NCBI GenBank assembly: GCA_033856025.1
Contig: JAWVFQ010000018.1
Span: 62,001 to 126,000, forward strand
DNA: 64,000 nucleotides
Direction of reading: 5' to 3'
Source: AC-38 sp033856025
Lineage (GTDB): Bacteria > Actinomycetota > Thermoleophilia > Solirubrobacterales > Solirubrobacteraceae
In this document: positions 15,690 through 26,818 of the stretch, one piece after another
Numbering within the stretch: the first letter of the stretch is position 1
Layout of the letters: each line of letters opens with the position of its first letter
Made by a program: the position numbers and the translations under genes
The notes under the pieces: generated by a model
The model's input: the letters and a program-made list of their open reading frames with translations, nothing else
Database searches by the model: none
Told to the model about the DNA's origin: nothing

Positions 15690-16592
15690 GTGGGGCGGGT
15701 GCCGACGCTGTGTCTCGGAGAGGCGCTCGTGGACCTGGTGTGCGAGCGGCCCGTCGCCGGCCTGGCGCAGGCCGACGCGTTCGTGCCCCATTTCGGCGGC
15801 GCGGTGGCGAACGTCGCCGTGACCGCGGCGCGCCTCGGCGCGCCGGTCGCGCTGGCCGGTGGGACGGGCGACGACGCCTTCGGGGGCTGGCTGAGCGCGC
15901 GGCTGGCCGCCGAGGGCGTGGACCTGGAGTGGTTCACGCCGGTCCCCGGCCTGGCCACCCCGATCGCCTTCGTGGCGATCGACTCGGCGGGCGAGCCGTC
16001 CTACTCCATCTACGGCGAGGGGATCCAGGCGCTGATCGTGGCGGCCGGGCCACGGCTCGACGAGGCGGTCGAGGAGTGCGACGCCCTGTTCTTCTCCTCC
16101 AACACGCTGGCCGGCGAGGCCGAGCGAGCGCTCACGCTGCGGGCCCGCGAGCGGGCGCTGGAGCTCGGCCGGCCGGTCCTCTACGACCCCAACCTGCGCC
16201 TGCACCGCTGGGACTCGCAGCGCGAGGCCGTGGCGCTCGCCAACTCCTGCGTCCCCGGCGCCATGCTCGTGCGCTGCAACCGCCACGAGGCCCGGCTGCT
16301 CACCGGCGAGGAGGATCCGGCCGCGGCCGCCGACGCGCTGGTGGAGGCGGGCGCGCGGATGGCCATCGTCACGCTGGGTCCCGACGGCGCGCTGCTGCGC
16401 GGTGAGGTCAGCGCCGACGTCCCCGGGGTCCCGGCGCGCGCGGTGAGCACCATCGGCGCCGGCGACGCGCTGATGGGCGTGCTGCTGGGCCGCCTCACGC
16501 TGGCGGCCTTCTACGTGCCGGCCGTGGCCGCCGCGCTGCCCGAGGCCGTCGAGGCGTCGGCTCGCGCGACGGAGCGCTGGGGCGCGGTGTGA
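15690..16592 (+). CDS. PfkB-family carbohydrate kinase (fructokinase-like)
   Basis: A 300-residue ribokinase-fold sugar kinase. F-G-G-A-V-A-N-V-A near residue 32 is the first PfkB signature, and S-T-I-G-A-G-D-A-L near residue 254 holds the anion hole and catalytic Asp. It should phosphorylate a sugar or nucleoside with ATP; fructose is the closest guess by overall pattern. The GTG at 15690 has GAGG five bases upstream; a second GTG at 15699 is possible. The stop overlaps the next gene as GTGA. Confidence 0.88.
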   Translation: MGRVPTLCLGEALVDLVCERPVAGLAQADAFVPHFGGAVANVAVTAARLGAPVALAGGTGDDAFGGWLSARLAAEGVDLEWFTPVPGLATPIAFVAIDSAGEPSYSIYGEGIQALIVAAGPRLDEAVEECDALFFSSNTLAGEAERALTLRARERALELGRPVLYDPNLRLHRWDSQREAVALANSCVPGAMLVRCNRHEARLLTGEEDPAAAADALVEAGARMAIVTLGPDGALLRGEVSADVPGVPARAVSTIGAGDALMGVLLGRLTLAAFYVPAVAAALPEAVEASARATERWGAV

Positions 16593-17230
16593 GCGTCGCC
16601 GCGATCCGTGACGTCCTGCGCACCACCTACGGCAGCGTGTTCTGGGAGCCGCACGGCGCGCCGCTGGACGAGCTGGTCCTGACCGTCCTGTCCCAGAGCA
16701 CCAACGATCGCAACCGCGACGTGGCCTACGAGCGCCTGCGCGAGCGCTTCCCCTCCTGGGAGGCGGTGCGCGACGCGCCGGTGGAGGAGGTGGAGGCGGC
16801 GATCCGCCCCGGCGGCATCTCGCAGGTCAAGTCGCGGCGCATCCAGGAGATCCTGCGGGCCCTGCCGGAGGACCTCGACCTGGGCTTCCTGGCGGGCGAT
16901 CCGCTGGAGGACGCGCGGGCCTTCCTGACCGCCCTGCCCGGCGTCGGGCGCAAGACCGCGGCCTGCGTCCTGCTGTTCGCCTACGGCCGGCGCGAGGTGC
17001 CCGTGGACACGCACGTCGGGCGGGTCGCGACGCGCCTCGGGCTGCTGCGCCAGGGCGCCGGGTCCGACGAGCAGCACGATTCGCTCACCGCGCTGACGCC
17101 GCCGGGGGAGGAGCTCGAGCTGCACATCAACCTGCTGCGGCACGGGCGCCGGACCTGCCACGCGCGGCGCCCCGAGTGCCCGCACTGCCGGCTGCGCGAG
17201 CTGTGCCCCGCCGCGGACTCCTTCGCGTGA
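16589..17230 (+). CDS. nth: Endonuclease III-type DNA glycosylase
   Basis: A 213-residue base-excision enzyme for oxidised pyrimidines. The helix-hairpin-helix is L-P-G-V-G-R-K-T-A with catalytic Lys122, the catalytic Asp140 lies in P-V-D-T-H-V, and the C-terminal C-x6-C-x2-C-x5-C binds the 4Fe-4S cluster, exactly the Nth spacing. It overlaps the kinase gene before it and the transporter after it by GTGA on both sides, so all three are probably translated from one message although their functions are unrelated. I use nth for the family; orthology to E. coli Nth is not proven. Confidence 0.88.
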   Translation: MSVAAIRDVLRTTYGSVFWEPHGAPLDELVLTVLSQSTNDRNRDVAYERLRERFPSWEAVRDAPVEEVEAAIRPGGISQVKSRRIQEILRALPEDLDLGFLAGDPLEDARAFLTALPGVGRKTAACVLLFAYGRREVPVDTHVGRVATRLGLLRQGAGSDEQHDSLTALTPPGEELELHINLLRHGRRTCHARRPECPHCRLRELCPAADSFA

Positions 17231-18108
17231 GCCGCGCCCGCGCGGCCGAGCTGGGGCTGGTCGGCATCGCGGCCGTCTGGGGCCTGACCTTCGTCATGGT
17301 CCAGGACGCGGTGGCCGAGCTGCCGGTCACGGCGTTCCTGGCCTACCGGTTCCTGGCCGCCGCGCTGGTGGTCGGGCTCGTCTTCCGCCGCGACCTGGCC
17401 CGGCTGAGCCGCGAGGGTTGGCGCGCCGGCCTGCTGATCGGGGTCTTCCTCACCGCGGGCTACCTGTTCCAGACGATCGGGCTCCAGCACACCTCGGTGT
17501 CCAACGCGGGCTTCATCACCGGCCTGTTCGTCGTCCTCACGCCGCTGCTCGGCGCCGTGTTCCTGCGCCAGCGGGCCGGGCGAACGGCCTGGCTGGCCGC
17601 GGGCGCCTCGGCGGTGGGCCTGTTCCTGCTGTCGGGCGCGGGCGCCGAGTTCCGCGCCGCCGGGGACGGGCTCGTCCTGCTGTGCGCGGTGGCCTTCTCG
17701 GCCCACATCCTGGCCACCGACCGCGCCGTCGCGCGCCATCCCACCGGCGCGCTGGTGGCGGTGCAGCTGGGCCTGTGCGGCGTGGTGTGCCTGCTCGCCG
17801 CGGCGGCCACCGGCGACCTCGAGGCGCCCCGGGGTGCCACGGTGTGGAGCGCCCTGGCGGTCACGGCGCTGGCGGCCAGCGCGCTGGGCTTCCTCGTCCA
17901 GACCTACGCCCAGCGCCACGCCCCGCCCGCGCGCACCGCGCTCATCCTGGCCTCCGAGCCGGCCTTCGCCGGCCTGTTCGGCTACGCCCTGGCCGGCGAC
18001 CGGCTGGGCGCCGTCGAGCTCGCGGGCGCCGCCGTCATCCTGGCCGCGATCGTCGCCGTGGACGCGATTCCCCGCCTGCGCCCCCGGCGCCCTTTGCCAG
18101 AGCGTTAG
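17227..18108 (+). CDS. DMT-superfamily (EamA) transporter
   Basis: A 293-residue membrane protein with ten predicted helices built from two EamA repeats; the first begins V-W-G-L-T-F and the second repeats the A-F-S-A-H-I-L-A pattern. It probably exports amino acids or other small metabolites; the substrate is unknown. The GTG start is fixed by the GTGA overlap with the endonuclease III gene. The open frame extends 17 codons upstream but those lie within nth. Confidence 0.88.
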   Translation: MSRARAAELGLVGIAAVWGLTFVMVQDAVAELPVTAFLAYRFLAAALVVGLVFRRDLARLSREGWRAGLLIGVFLTAGYLFQTIGLQHTSVSNAGFITGLFVVLTPLLGAVFLRQRAGRTAWLAAGASAVGLFLLSGAGAEFRAAGDGLVLLCAVAFSAHILATDRAVARHPTGALVAVQLGLCGVVCLLAAAATGDLEAPRGATVWSALAVTALAASALGFLVQTYAQRHAPPARTALILASEPAFAGLFGYALAGDRLGAVELAGAAVILAAIVAVDAIPRLRPRRPLPER

Positions 18109-18126
18109 AGGAGGCCGACCAGCCGG

Positions 18127-18504
18127 TCACTCCATCGTTAGCCGCTTAGACGTCTTCTCGTCGAGGATCGTGCCGTCGTTACGGAGCCTCAACTCCACCC
18201 AGCGGTCTGTTCCCACACGTGCGACCAGGTACAGCGAGGTCTTGTCGCTGCGCGAGCGCACGAGGCCAACACTGATCGCGCCCTCGGTGACCGCGAGATC
18301 GGACGACTCGTCTATCCACTCCATCTGCACCCCGGAGCGCTCGCGCAGCGCGGAAAGGCTCGCGTGTCCTGCGCCGGCCGGCCAGCCGCCTGGCGCCACC
18401 GCCGCGACGGCGACGCGAAGCAGCACCGTCTGGGCCAGCAGCTCAGCGAACTCCGGGTATGTCGCGGATGGCACGGTCGCGGTGTCAGGCGCAGTCCAGC
18501 ACAC
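18127..18504 (-). CDS. Hypothetical protein, possibly a broken gene
   Basis: A 125-residue frame in a stretch of lower GC than its neighbours. The last 60 residues look like real protein (balanced composition, beta-type pattern ending in D-E-K-T-S-K-R-L). I do not recognise it. Directly upstream on the same strand another frame (18661-18485, 58 codons from a GTG) overlaps its start by 20 bases; that piece contains a hydrophobic W-A-T-A-G-A-L-A-V-Y stretch. The two could be two small genes or one gene with a frameshift. No good ribosome site is visible. Confidence 0.4.
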   Translation of the reverse strand: MCWTAPDTATVPSATYPEFAELLAQTVLLRVAVAAVAPGGWPAGAGHASLSALRERSGVQMEWIDESSDLAVTEGAISVGLVRSRSDKTSLYLVARVGTDRWVELRLRNDGTILDEKTSKRLTME

Positions 18505-18673
18505 CGAGCAGCTGGCCAGCGCTCTTGCGTACGTACGGCTTCAGGAAACTGTAGACGGCGAGTGCTCCTGCGGTCGCCCAGACCTGGTTCTCGTAACCGC
18601 GAGTACAAACGGCTGGGGCCGCGATTCCGTAACGGCGGAGTGCCGTGGGTCGGCACTCCACGAGGATCTACTA

Positions 18674-18704
18674 CACTGAGACTAAGATTTTTCTGCACAA
18701 GGAG
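18674..18704 (+). promoter_or_regulatory. dnaK promoter region with heat-shock operator half-site
   Basis: ACTGAGA at 18675-18681 repeats one arm of the perfect inverted repeat in front of clpB. TAAGAT at 18683-18688 is a plausible -10 box. AAGGAG at 18699-18704 is a strong ribosome site 8 bases before the ATG. HspR, encoded downstream, is the likely regulator. The site is not the canonical HAIR sequence (CTTGAGT-N7-ACTCAAG), so this is inference. Confidence 0.45.
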
Positions 18705-18712
18705 ACTGAAGC

Positions 18713-20619
<1,907 letters not shown>

Positions 20620-20623
<4 letters not shown>

Positions 20624-21150
20624 GCGACGAGCCCCGGCAGGAAGAGCAGGTCGAGGTCGAGGAGGCGCCCCCCGAGGCGCCTCCCGCCGAGGCCGAGGCC
20701 CAGGCCGTCGAGCAGGACATCGGCGAGCTCGAGGAGACGGCGCGCGAGCGCGACGAGTACCTCGCGCTGGCCCAGCGCACCCAGGCCGACTTCGAGAACT
20801 ACCGCAAGCGGGTCGCCCGCGACGCGGCGGCGGCCGAGTCCCGCGGCACGGCGCGGCTGGCCAAGGAGATCCTGCCCGCGCTGGACAACCTGGCCCGGGC
20901 GCTGGACGCCGACACGCTGGACCCGGAGGGCCTGAGCCTGGTGCGCTCGGAGTTCACCGCCGCGCTGGAGCGCCTGGGGATCGAGGAGTTCTCACCCGAG
21001 GGCGAGCGCTTCGACCCCAACCTCCACGAGGCGATGGCCCAGCAGCCGGTGGACGGCGCCGAGCCGGGCACGGTCGTCGAGGTCTACCAGCGCGGCTACC
21101 GCCTGGACGGCAACGTCCTGCGGCCCGCGCGGGTGGTGGTGGCGCAGTAG
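20620..21150 (+). CDS. grpE: Nucleotide exchange factor GrpE
   Basis: A 176-residue DnaK partner that speeds ADP release. An acidic, Pro/Ala/Glu-rich N-terminal third is followed by the long-helix region (E-R-D-E-Y and F-E-N-Y-R-K-R) and the C-terminal beta-wing with G-x3-V-x-E-V-Y-Q-R-G-Y. The GTG start overlaps the dnaK stop. The gene order dnaK-grpE-dnaJ-hspR is the usual actinobacterial one. Confidence 0.95.
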
Positions 21151-21152
21151 CG

Positions 21153-22231
<1,079 letters not shown>

Positions 22232-22232
<1 letters not shown>

Positions 22233-22675
22233 TGGCGGTCCGGCGCACTCGCACCACCACGCAGGTCTCGGTCAAGAGCGACCGGGGCGTGTTCATGATC
22301 TCCGTGGCCGCCGAGCTGGCGGACATGCATCCCCAGACGCTTCGCATGTACGAGCAGCGCGGCCTCATCCACCCGAAGCGCTCGCCCAAGGGCACGCGCC
22401 TGTACTCCCAGGAGGACGTGGACCGGCTGCGCCGCATCCAGGAGATGACGGCCCAGCTGGGGATGAACCTGGCCGGCGTCGAGCGCGTCTTCGAGCTCGA
22501 GGCGCAGCTGGAGCGCATGGCGCGGCGGATCGAGACGATGGAGGCCGAGGCGGAGCGCCTGCGCCGCGAGATGGGCGAGGAGATCGAGCGCATCCGGCGC
22601 TCGTTCCGGGCCGAGATCGTGCCCTACCGGGGCGGCGAGCTCGTGCGCGTGGCGCCGCGGCGCAACCCGCTGTAG
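22232..22675 (+). CDS. hspR: Heat-shock repressor HspR (MerR family)
   Basis: A 147-residue regulator. After a 25-residue basic leader the MerR-type winged helix reads F-M-I-S-V-A-A-E-L and Q-T-L-R-M-Y-E-Q-R-G-L, followed by a long helical region with heptad-like Leu/Met spacing for dimerisation and a basic tail. In actinobacteria HspR represses the dnaK operon and clpB with DnaK as co-repressor. Its position as last gene of the operon fits that feedback. The inverted repeat upstream of clpB and the half-site upstream of dnaK are its likely targets here. Confidence 0.93.
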
Positions 22676-22684
22676 CGCCGCCGC

Positions 22685-24388
22685 TCAGGGGCAGGAGACG
22701 ATGTACGCGCGCGGGTTGCGCGCCGTCCCGCCGAGCACGCGGTCGGGCAGCCGCGGCGGGAACGTCGGCGACACCGCGACGAAGCAGCCGCGCGGGTCGA
22801 CGTCGACCAGGTACAGCGCCCGGCGCTCGCCCGGCCGGCCCCGCTGGTGGTAGCGCAGGCGGCAGTCCCAGCGGGGGCCGGCCACCTGGCGGCAGCGCCC
22901 GCGCGTCAGGTGGACGCTCTGGCGCAGCAGGCGCCCGGACACCAGCCGCTGCGCCGAGACGTCGGCGATGCCGAACGCCCGGACGATCCCCGACTGCAGC
23001 GTCAGCGGGCCCGTCCGCGGCCCGTCGCCCGGGCACCCGCTGCGGTGCCCGACCAGGCAGGCGCCGGGGCGCACGAGCGACCGGAGGTTGGCCACGCTCG
23101 GCCTGGCGGCGTAGGGCTCGACCTTCACCGCGAGCACGAACAGCGACATCGCGATCGCGGCCACACGCAACCAGCGCCCGCGCGCGATGGCGGCCAGCGG
23201 CAGCAGCCAGGCCACGTACCAGGGCAGCAGCCAGGCGGTGGTCACCAGCACGGCGAGGGTCGCCCAGCCGGCCATCTCCAGCCACGGCGCGCCGTGCCAC
23301 GTTCGCCACAGCAGCCATGCCACGACCGCGAGCAGCAGCCCGGTGCAGACGACTCGCGCCAGGGGCGGGTTGCCGCTCCAGCCCAGCACGTCGCCGAGCT
23401 GCGCCGTCACGGTGGCCCCGCTGCTGTGGCCCTGCTGGTTGGTGATGGTGGTCAGGGACTTCACGACGCCGGAGCCGAAGCCGATGACCCCGGCCACGGC
23501 CACGGCGAGCCCCGCCAGGGCGCCGCCCACGACGACCTCGCGGCGCCGCCGCGCGCCGAGCAGCAGGAAGGGCGCGACGATCGCGGCCGAGGCCTTCACT
23601 GCGACCCCGGCCACGGTGAGCGCCCCGCCCGCGGCCTCGCGCCCGGCCAGCACGAGCGCCGCCGCCGCCAGCACCGCGGCCATCGCGACGACGTCGTTGT
23701 GCGCGCCCCCCACGGCCAGCACCAGGACGACCGGGTTGAGTCCGTAGAGCGCGACGGCCGGCGCGGGCGCGATGTCCAGCCGCCGCGCCAGCCACCAGAC
23801 CAGGCCGCACACCGCCAGGCTGGCGGCGGTTGCCAGCGCCTTGAAGGCCCACAGCGCTCCCCCGACGCCGAGCGGGACGGTGGCGTAGCTGCCCAGCGTG
23901 AACAGCGGACCGTAGGGCGACGCGTAGCGGTCCCAGCGCACGAACGGGTGGACCGGGTCCGCGACGACGCTGCCCGAGTCGTGGACGTACGGGCTGAGAC
24001 CGTGCAGCGCGCCCATCCGGGCCCAGTCGATGTAGCCCATGACGTCGGCGGACAGCAGGGGCGGCCCGAGGAACACGGCCACGTGCGCGGCCGCGCAGGC
24101 GAGCAGCACCCAGCGCGTCCGCAGCGACCCGGCGCAGGCGACCACGACGAGGTAGGCCACGAACATCAGCGCGACGGCGAACGTGAACCCGGGGCGGCTG
24201 AGCGGGAGGTTGAGCCCGCTCAGCGGCCCGCGCAGCCAGTCCGGGTATCCGCCCAGGCGCGCGGGGACCAGGCGGGTCGGCCCGGCGGCCGTCCCCGCCG
24301 CGATCGCCGCGGACAGGTAGACGATGGTGAGCAGGCCGCCGGCCGCGAGCAGGCGACGCAGCCTGGGCGATGCCTCGACAGACCTCAC
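22685..24388 (-). CDS. GT87/mannosyltransferase-like polytopic membrane protein
   Basis: A 567-residue protein with 11-13 hydrophobic helices and a soluble C-terminal domain of about 150 residues rich in Arg and Cys. The first periplasmic loop contains L-L-S-A-D-V-M-G-Y, placing an acidic residue where GT-C enzymes keep their catalytic Asp. Further on, Y-G-P-L-F and N-P-V-V-L-V are typical of GT87/MptB-like polyprenyl-phosphate-mannose-dependent transferases. Likely role: adding mannose or another sugar to an envelope glycan. It ends 10 bases from the convergent hspR stop, and its GTG start overlaps the glycosidase stop by GTGA. Confidence 0.78.
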   Translation of the reverse strand: MRSVEASPRLRRLLAAGGLLTIVYLSAAIAAGTAAGPTRLVPARLGGYPDWLRGPLSGLNLPLSRPGFTFAVALMFVAYLVVVACAGSLRTRWVLLACAAAHVAVFLGPPLLSADVMGYIDWARMGALHGLSPYVHDSGSVVADPVHPFVRWDRYASPYGPLFTLGSYATVPLGVGGALWAFKALATAASLAVCGLVWWLARRLDIAPAPAVALYGLNPVVLVLAVGGAHNDVVAMAAVLAAAALVLAGREAAGGALTVAGVAVKASAAIVAPFLLLGARRRREVVVGGALAGLAVAVAGVIGFGSGVVKSLTTITNQQGHSSGATVTAQLGDVLGWSGNPPLARVVCTGLLLAVVAWLLWRTWHGAPWLEMAGWATLAVLVTTAWLLPWYVAWLLPLAAIARGRWLRVAAIAMSLFVLAVKVEPYAARPSVANLRSLVRPGACLVGHRSGCPGDGPRTGPLTLQSGIVRAFGIADVSAQRLVSGRLLRQSVHLTRGRCRQVAGPRWDCRLRYHQRGRPGERRALYLVDVDPRGCFVAVSPTFPPRLPDRVLGGTARNPRAYIVSCP

Positions 24389-25566
24389 GCCGCCGTCTCC
24401 GCGCGCGGCTCGGCCATCTCCAGCGCCAGCGTCGTCCAGCCGAAGTCGCGCGCCCCCATCCCCGCGCCGGTGCGCGCCTCGTAGTACTCGCGGACTCCCT
24501 CGCGCAGCACGACCTCAGAGATTCGGCGCGCCATCTCCGCGGCCTGCTCCGCGTAGCCCAGGCGGCGCAGTCCCCGCCAGGCCAGCCAGGCGGAATTGAC
24601 CCAGCTCGGGCCCCGCCAGTAGCGGCGCAGGCCCCAGAAGTGGTCGCGCGACGTGTGGGTGGGATCGTCCAGCGCGACGCTGGGCAACGGGACGCCCGGC
24701 CAGAACCGCGCGGAGAGCAGCGTCTCCTCGACCAGGCGCCGGCCGATCTCGTTGGGCAGGTCGGGCAGCGCGAGCGGCGCCAGGGTGTCCCAGGTGAACG
24801 GCACGCGCTCGGGCGGCAGCGGCCTCAGCGCGCCACGCGCCTCGTCGACGAAGCGGCCCGTGCCCTCGTCCCACAGCCGGTCCACCAGCGCGGGCGTCCT
24901 GGAGGGACGTCCCAGCGCCTGCTCGGCCAGCGACCACATCACGTTGGTCAGCACCTCGCATAGGACGGGCCGCCCGTCCGCCGCGATGCGCCGCGCGTCG
25001 AAGCCGCGGCGGCGGTTGTGCTGGATCAGCCAGGGAAAGCGCCGCCGGCCCTGGGCGTAGGCCCCCCACACGTGGTCGAACTTCGGCGACGCGTCCAGTC
25101 CGGACTCGTCGGGCTGGATCAGCCACAGCAGGCCGTCGCCGTCGAGGTCGCGATGGGCGCGCAGCCACTCGTGGTGCTGGGCGATCCGTGGCTCCGCGCG
25201 CGGATCGTTCCCGGTCAGCGACCAGGCCCAGGCCAGCAGCGGCGGCTGGATCGTGCGAGTCATGAGGTCGTGCCGGCGTTCGACGTTGTAGCGGACGTAC
25301 CGCTCCAGGTTCAGCGGCTTTCCCCAGAAGATCACGTGTCCTATGAATCCCTCCTGAGCGGCGCCGAGCAGCGACTCCAGCTCGCGCCGCGCCCGGTCGG
25401 GGTCCCAGCGGCCGCGCACGATCGCGATGAAGCAGGAGTCCCAGTACCACTGCCAGGGGTAGCGGCCCGGGCTGGGGGCGGTGAAGGCGTACTCGCGGCC
25501 CGCCTGCTCGCCCTCGCGCCAGCCGGCTTCCAGCACGCGCCGGCACGCCGCCTCGAGCGCGGTCAC
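24385..25566 (-). CDS. Glycoside hydrolase, (alpha/alpha)6-barrel, MGH1/GH63-like
   Basis: A 393-residue protein without signal peptide. P-W-Q-W-Y-W-D-S-C-F near residue 40 and H-F-W-G-L-R-R-Y-W-R-G-P-S-W near residue 315 match the barrel signature of mannosylglycerate hydrolase-like and GH63/GH37 (trehalase, glucosidase) enzymes; the Asp in W-D-S is a usual catalytic or substrate-binding acid. The exact sugar is unknown. Its GTG overlaps the upstream stop and its stop overlaps the GT87 start, so the three genes form a tight unit probably concerned with surface or storage glycans. Confidence 0.82.
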   Translation of the reverse strand: MTALEAACRRVLEAGWREGEQAGREYAFTAPSPGRYPWQWYWDSCFIAIVRGRWDPDRARRELESLLGAAQEGFIGHVIFWGKPLNLERYVRYNVERRHDLMTRTIQPPLLAWAWSLTGNDPRAEPRIAQHHEWLRAHRDLDGDGLLWLIQPDESGLDASPKFDHVWGAYAQGRRRFPWLIQHNRRRGFDARRIAADGRPVLCEVLTNVMWSLAEQALGRPSRTPALVDRLWDEGTGRFVDEARGALRPLPPERVPFTWDTLAPLALPDLPNEIGRRLVEETLLSARFWPGVPLPSVALDDPTHTSRDHFWGLRRYWRGPSWVNSAWLAWRGLRRLGYAEQAAEMARRISEVVLREGVREYYEARTGAGMGARDFGWTTLALEMAEPRAETAA

Positions 25567-26759
25567 CTTCGCCGGTCGAGTGGGAAGCGCTCGGCGCCGT
25601 CCGGAACGGCGTCCCCGTCGGTGTCGCGCCGGCGCGGATCGGTCTCCGTGCGCTGCCGGCGGCCGTCGTGGTTGCGGTCCTCGCGCCCGTCGGGCAGCCC
25701 GTCGCGGTCGGTGTCGCGACGCAGCGGGTTGGTGCGCGTGCGCGGGTCCAGGTCCGGGCGGAAGCGCGCCGGATCGGTCCCGCGGGCGGCGCCGGGCGGG
25801 TCGGGCACGCCCCGCCGCAGCCCGGCCTCCACGCCGTCGGGCAGCCCGTCGCGGTCGGTGTCGCGCCGCAGCGGGTCGGTCCCGTCGCGCTCCTCCTGCC
25901 CGTCGGAGACGCCGTCGTCGTCGGTGTCGCGATCGAACGTACGCGTCCGGAAGAGGGCCTCGACGTCGTCGCTCAGGCCGTCGCCGTCGTCGTCGGTGTC
26001 GCAGATGTCGCCGACCCTGTCCTCGTCGGCGTCCTGCTGCCCGGGATCCACCGTGAGCACGCAGACGTCGATGCCGTCGCGGACGCCGTCGCCGTCGCTG
26101 TCGCGGTTGAGCGGGTTGGTGCCCATCTCGGCCTCGCGGGTATCCGACAGGCCGTCGTTGTCGTCGTCGGAGTCCTGGGTGTCGTCGCCCAGCCCATCGT
26201 GGTCGAAGTCGGACTCCAGGCGCACCGCGACGTTCAGGCGGCGCCCGTCCGTCGTGCTCGGCGCACCGGGATCGGCGCCCGGCGACGGGTCGGTGAGCCA
26301 CGTCCCGGTCGCGTTGCCGGTGGGCGCCCCGACGAAGATCGGCGTGTCGCCGCCCGACGCCAGGCGCAGGCCGAGCACCTCGCCGCCGGACACCGAGATC
26401 CGGGTGGGGAAGCTGGTCTCGCGGCCGGCCACGAGGGACTCGTCGCGCGTCTCGGACACGACGATCCACGAGCTGGCGGACTGGCGCAGGATGCGCAGCC
26501 GCGCCACGTCGCCCGGGTTGACCGTCGGGCCGCCGCGCACGCTCCACGCCGTGATCACGCCCCCACCGGACGGGATCCGGTACGAGGGTCCCGGTGGCGC
26601 CGTCGCGACCTGGACGTGGGTGCATCCGCCGCACCCGGGGCCCGACGCGCCCGGCGGAGCGACGGCACCCACGCCGACCGTCGAGGCCGCGGCGGGCGCG
26701 GCGGCCACGGGCAGGGCGAGGGCGACGAGGACGGCGAGGGCGCGACGCACGGGCCGCAC
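25563..26759 (-). CDS. Secreted thrombospondin type 3 repeat protein
   Basis: A 398-residue secreted protein. A signal peptide with A-A-x-A-A-A-S cleavage region ends near residue 27. Residues 28-185 form a beta-rich domain. From about residue 187 there are at least ten calcium-binding repeats of the D-x-D-x-D-G-x-x-D type (for example D-S-D-G-D-G-V-R-D), spaced with N-P-L-x-R-D and T-D-P-L-R-R-D links as in bacterial TSP3/OmpA-associated repeats. It is likely a Ca-stiffened surface or extracellular protein; ligand unknown. A near-identical 43-base direct repeat within the gene shows recent repeat duplication. The start is GTG. Confidence 0.83.
   Translation of the reverse strand: MRPVRRALAVLVALALPVAAAPAAASTVGVGAVAPPGASGPGCGGCTHVQVATAPPGPSYRIPSGGGVITAWSVRGGPTVNPGDVARLRILRQSASSWIVVSETRDESLVAGRETSFPTRISVSGGEVLGLRLASGGDTPIFVGAPTGNATGTWLTDPSPGADPGAPSTTDGRRLNVAVRLESDFDHDGLGDDTQDSDDDNDGLSDTREAEMGTNPLNRDSDGDGVRDGIDVCVLTVDPGQQDADEDRVGDICDTDDDGDGLSDDVEALFRTRTFDRDTDDDGVSDGQEERDGTDPLRRDTDRDGLPDGVEAGLRRGVPDPPGAARGTDPARFRPDLDPRTRTNPLRRDTDRDGLPDGREDRNHDGRRQRTETDPRRRDTDGDAVPDGAERFPLDRRR
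25687..25876. repeat. Near-identical direct repeat within the TSP3 region
   Basis: The stretches 25687-25729 and 25834-25876 are almost identical over 43 bases and encode the same D-T-D-R-D-G-L-P-D-G repeat unit, indicating recent internal duplication of calcium-binding repeats. Confidence 0.7.
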
Positions 26760-26777
26760 AGGGTAAACGGCTCACAA

Positions 26778-26800
26778 ATCTCAGTCGCTATGACTGAGAT
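26778..26800. promoter_or_regulatory. Perfect inverted repeat upstream of clpB (candidate HspR operator)
   Basis: ATCTCAGTC-GCTAT-GACTGAGAT: 9-base arms, 5-base centre, ending 18 bases before the clpB ATG and covering the -35 region of the TACCCT promoter. ClpB is a classic HspR target, and a 7-base piece of one arm recurs at the dnaK promoter. It differs in sequence from the streptomycete/mycobacterial HAIR, so the assignment is inferred. Confidence 0.6.
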
Positions 26801-26806
26801 CTTTGC

Positions 26807-26812
26807 TACCCT
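26807..26812 (+). promoter_or_regulatory. -10 box of clpB
   Basis: TACCCT 6 bases before the clpB ATG, directly downstream of the inverted repeat; suggests a leaderless message repressed by a factor bound at the repeat. Confidence 0.5.
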
Positions 26813-26818
26813 GGACAC

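Noticed and set aside
22685..23852. 495-residue alternative frame over the GT87-like gene and hspR end
   Set aside because: Arg/Pro/Ala-rich shadow overlapping two better supported genes.
25687..26200. Repetitive DNA that could suggest CRISPR or a minisatellite
   Set aside because: The repeats keep the reading frame and encode calcium-binding D-x-D-x-D-G units; spacing is irregular.
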